The notes beneath the pieces are model-generated. The model saw only the letters and a program-made list of their open reading frames with translations, did no database searches and was not told the DNA's origin. This document shows positions 61,801 to 64,000 of a stretch of 64,000 nucleotides of DNA, in pieces; within the stretch, counting starts at the first letter, position 1, and every line of letters begins with the position of its first letter. The position numbers and the translations under genes are program-made. Source of the DNA: Pontederia crassipes (lineage: Eukaryota; Streptophyta; Magnoliopsida; Commelinales; Pontederiaceae); contig CM060194.1 in assembly GCA_030549335.1 (NCBI GenBank), positions 62,958,547 through 63,022,546 of the forward strand, given 5' to 3'.

Positions 61801-63935
61801 TGTAACGCCTCCAAATCGACTAATCACGTGACGAAAATTAACCTGAGAACGCTACGGACGCTATGATTTTGTTTATTTTATTGACCAAGTCTTAGTCGAT
61901 AATTGAGTCGCGTCAACGAAAGAAAGAATAAAATAAAGTAGGATATCATATATTGTAGAAGTTCATAAATGTCTATATCATAAATTCATAACGCGGAAGA
62001 AAATGAATAACTAATAGACCCTGTAATTCATGTTCTTTCATATCGTCAGAGCTTTGTCGTAGCATACCAATTCTACACCAGACCTAGCCCTATGGAATTC
62101 AAACACAGAGGAGGAGATCCTCTCATAAATTTTACAGCCTAGTGAGGAACCAATAAGATATATAATGCATAACTGTTAAATAGAATAAAATCAGAATTAA
62201 TGAGTAAAATATCTTGATCAGAAATTGAGCATGGAGCCATTAGAATAATAAAAAATTAATGAATAATGATGAGCGATAATGTCATGATAAAACATAGTAA
62301 CTTGGAAACAAGGGAAAACTCATTAATCGTGATAGAGATCATGACAATACTTGCACTTGCATTATTTGAACATCTTTCCTTGCCTTGAACTTTATTTATA
62401 AATCATATAACTTTAAGTACCTTTAGATTCTTTGATATCATGCTTACATTACTTGCACATTCTCCTTTACCATAAATTATACTTATAACTTAGATGACTT
62501 TAGGTGCCTCTAACTTTTGGTATTACGCCAAGCAAAACAATACAGACTTAGGTAGGTCAATGTTTGATCGAGCCATGACCAAGGGAATGACCATTATCTT
62601 TAGGTGTTTGGTATGGGATGGACACCCATCATCTATCTTTCATCTTTACTTATTAATAACTTTATCATATTGTCATTCTTTCATATTATAACGGTGATTG
62701 AATCAAAGGAAGGGTAAATCAATAAAAGGATCCATATCATAGCGTGGGAATAAATCTCAATGAAACTGTCTTTAGATTCAATCATATAATCGATCAGAGG
62801 GGGGAATGAGTAATAATTATATCACAATCTAGATGTAATAATAAAAAATTTATGGGTCAAACTCGAGGGTCAGTCGACCTGTTTCCCTGGTTCTGTCGAC
62901 CGATCTGTGCACTTGGGCGAGTTAGTGGGAGGGTCAGTCGATCGATTTTTCCAAGTGGTCGGACGATCTGTACACTTCATGGGTAAGGGTTGGTCGACCG
63001 ATTTTCGTAGGTCGGTCGGTCGATCTGTGCATTTCATGTCGATGGTCGGTCGATAGGCTTCTATATGTCGGTTGGCCGGTTTGCGTACATGGGCATTGCT
63101 CATGCAAGACAGTGGTCGATCGGATTTCAAGATCAGAAACATACAATCATAAATTTCTATTCTAATTATTTTATTGCATCCTAACAATCATCAAGCAAGG
63201 TAAATACTAGCATAAACAATTTCATATAGGCAATCGACACTCAATTTCGAAGTAAAAAGGAAAAAATAGTCCATTATTTTCCTTTCTTTATTCAATCATG
63301 AATCATTTAACAAAATCATCACAGCAGCGTTCTATTCCAATCCTATTCATAATTATGCAGTGTGATTCCGATTTCACCCACCTCTATATGTGCTTCAGCT
63401 TTGTCGTTCTTGTTTGCTTCAGTTTCCACATCGTCCCTGTTCGATGTCGGTGCACCTGCACCTAATCATCCTTCACTAGTGCTGGGGTTTAAAATCTGAT
63501 TGTGTGAAATGAGGGGATCAGCTTGTGTGAATCAGAGAGATAGTGGAAAGGTCCGATAGGGAGGTAGGGAGTTTTGATTACTAATTCCTTCAGATATGCA
63601 TACATTTCCCTCTTAATTTCCTTATTTCTCTCTTTAATATGACTATCTGTACTCCCAGATTTTTGGCTGCCACTAATTGTTAGTGCCCTTTGAATTCCTC
63701 TGATTAATGCCAGAAATTTTTTTTGGATCCCACGTCTCTGGGATTGAGTTGGCACTCCTCTCTCTCTTTACTTGACCATTTCAGCATTACATTCCTTTTT
63801 TTTATTGATTTCTTTTCCATATTTTAACTATCCACATTTGAATTTTCCTAATCATCAGGCATCATGTCATTTACTCTTTCTAACTGGCCATTCTGTTTGT
63901 ATTTTTATTTTTTTTATTTTTCTTGAATTGTTACA
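61801..63935 (-). mobile_element. Probable LTR of a Gypsy-type element, minus strand
   Basis: On the plus strand the segment starts TGTAACGCCTCC and ends CTTGAATTGTTACA, so the ends form TGTAAC..GTTACA. Immediately to the right, the minus strand reads TTCGAGGATGATTTTTTTAA just ahead of the LTR, resembling the end of pol plus polypurine tract found before chromovirus (Tekay-like) LTRs. The 2135-bp segment would therefore be the 3' LTR, with the element body beyond the right edge. The second LTR is not visible, so age cannot be judged. It contains no open frame of note. Confidence 0.5.
62861..63125. repeat. About 55-65 bp tandem repeats rich in GGTCGGTCGACCGAT
   Basis: Four units, each with a GGTCGGTCGACC-like block and a TCGACCGATCTGTGCACTT-like block. 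They are diverged but clearly related, and sit inside the probable Gypsy LTR. Confidence 0.75.
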
Positions 63936-64000
63936 TTATAATCTTCTTAAAAAAAATCATCCTCGAATTTTACATGAGGTGAAAGACTTATTGAAAAGAT
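63936..64000 (-). mobile_element. Start of Gypsy-type internal region (runs off window)
   Basis: Only 65 bp are visible. Read on the minus strand it resembles the 3' end of a Gypsy polyprotein next to its LTR. Too short for a firm family call. Confidence 0.35.

Overview
This window looks like nuclear DNA of a flowering plant, most likely a monocot outside the grasses; the species cannot be fixed from the sequence alone. The evidence is four plant genes with plant-type introns, two of them with strongly GC-biased coding exons (common in monocots), set in very AT-rich intergenic DNA full of plant retrotransposon pieces, foldback/long-TIR elements and TA microsatellites.

Layout, left to right. 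(1) 1-3.2 kb: AT-rich DNA with one decayed foldback element. (2) 3.9-10.7 kb, minus strand: PEX13, the peroxisomal import docking protein, five coding exons. Its first coding exon is only 25 nt and is separated by a 5.6-kb intron that holds two oppositely oriented 176-bp SINE-like elements. (3) 10.7-20.3 kb: a long-TIR element with a GC-rich core, a 906-bp foldback element with an extra arm, a TCA microsatellite and a 5'-truncated RTE LINE with a perfect 19-bp target-site duplication. (4) 20.6-21.8 kb, plus strand: an intronless F-box protein of the At4g18380/At5g46170/AUF type, with a probable 3'-UTR intron. (5) 23.5-37.2 kb: repeat country. A 720-bp sequence is tandemly duplicated, and each copy was later split by a different LTR retrotransposon: a 1.3-kb Copia-type solo LTR, and a 4.3-kb complete-ended but non-coding LTR element on the minus strand. 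(6) 37.3-45.8 kb, plus strand: a seven-exon ILP1/NIPA-like C3HC zinc-finger gene (934 aa) whose introns carry a possible solo LTR, a tandem repeat that copies its own splice acceptor, a pyrimidine-only tract, two inverted SINEs and a tail-only retro-insertion of about 20 nt. (7) 46-54.3 kb: AT-rich DNA with long TA arrays. (8) 55.1-56.8 kb, plus strand: PINOID, the AGCVIII kinase that controls PIN auxin efflux carriers, two exons, with a long leader that probably carries a uORF. (9) 57-61.8 kb: AT-rich DNA with small tandem repeats. (10) 61.8-63.9 kb: what looks like one LTR of a Gypsy-type element on the minus strand whose body continues past the right edge.

The four genes do not form a pathway. 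PINOID, and possibly the F-box protein by family resemblance to AUF1/AUF2, connect to auxin; PEX13 and the C3HC protein are housekeeping-type. The most informative feature of the window is its retroposition record: a LINE and a set of short elements share the same 3' end and (TTG)n tail, with target-site duplications that define the borders exactly. No tRNA, rRNA, miRNA or CRISPR feature could be supported. All coordinates were worked out by eye from splice sites and reading frames; homology statements rest on remembered family sequences, not on a database search.
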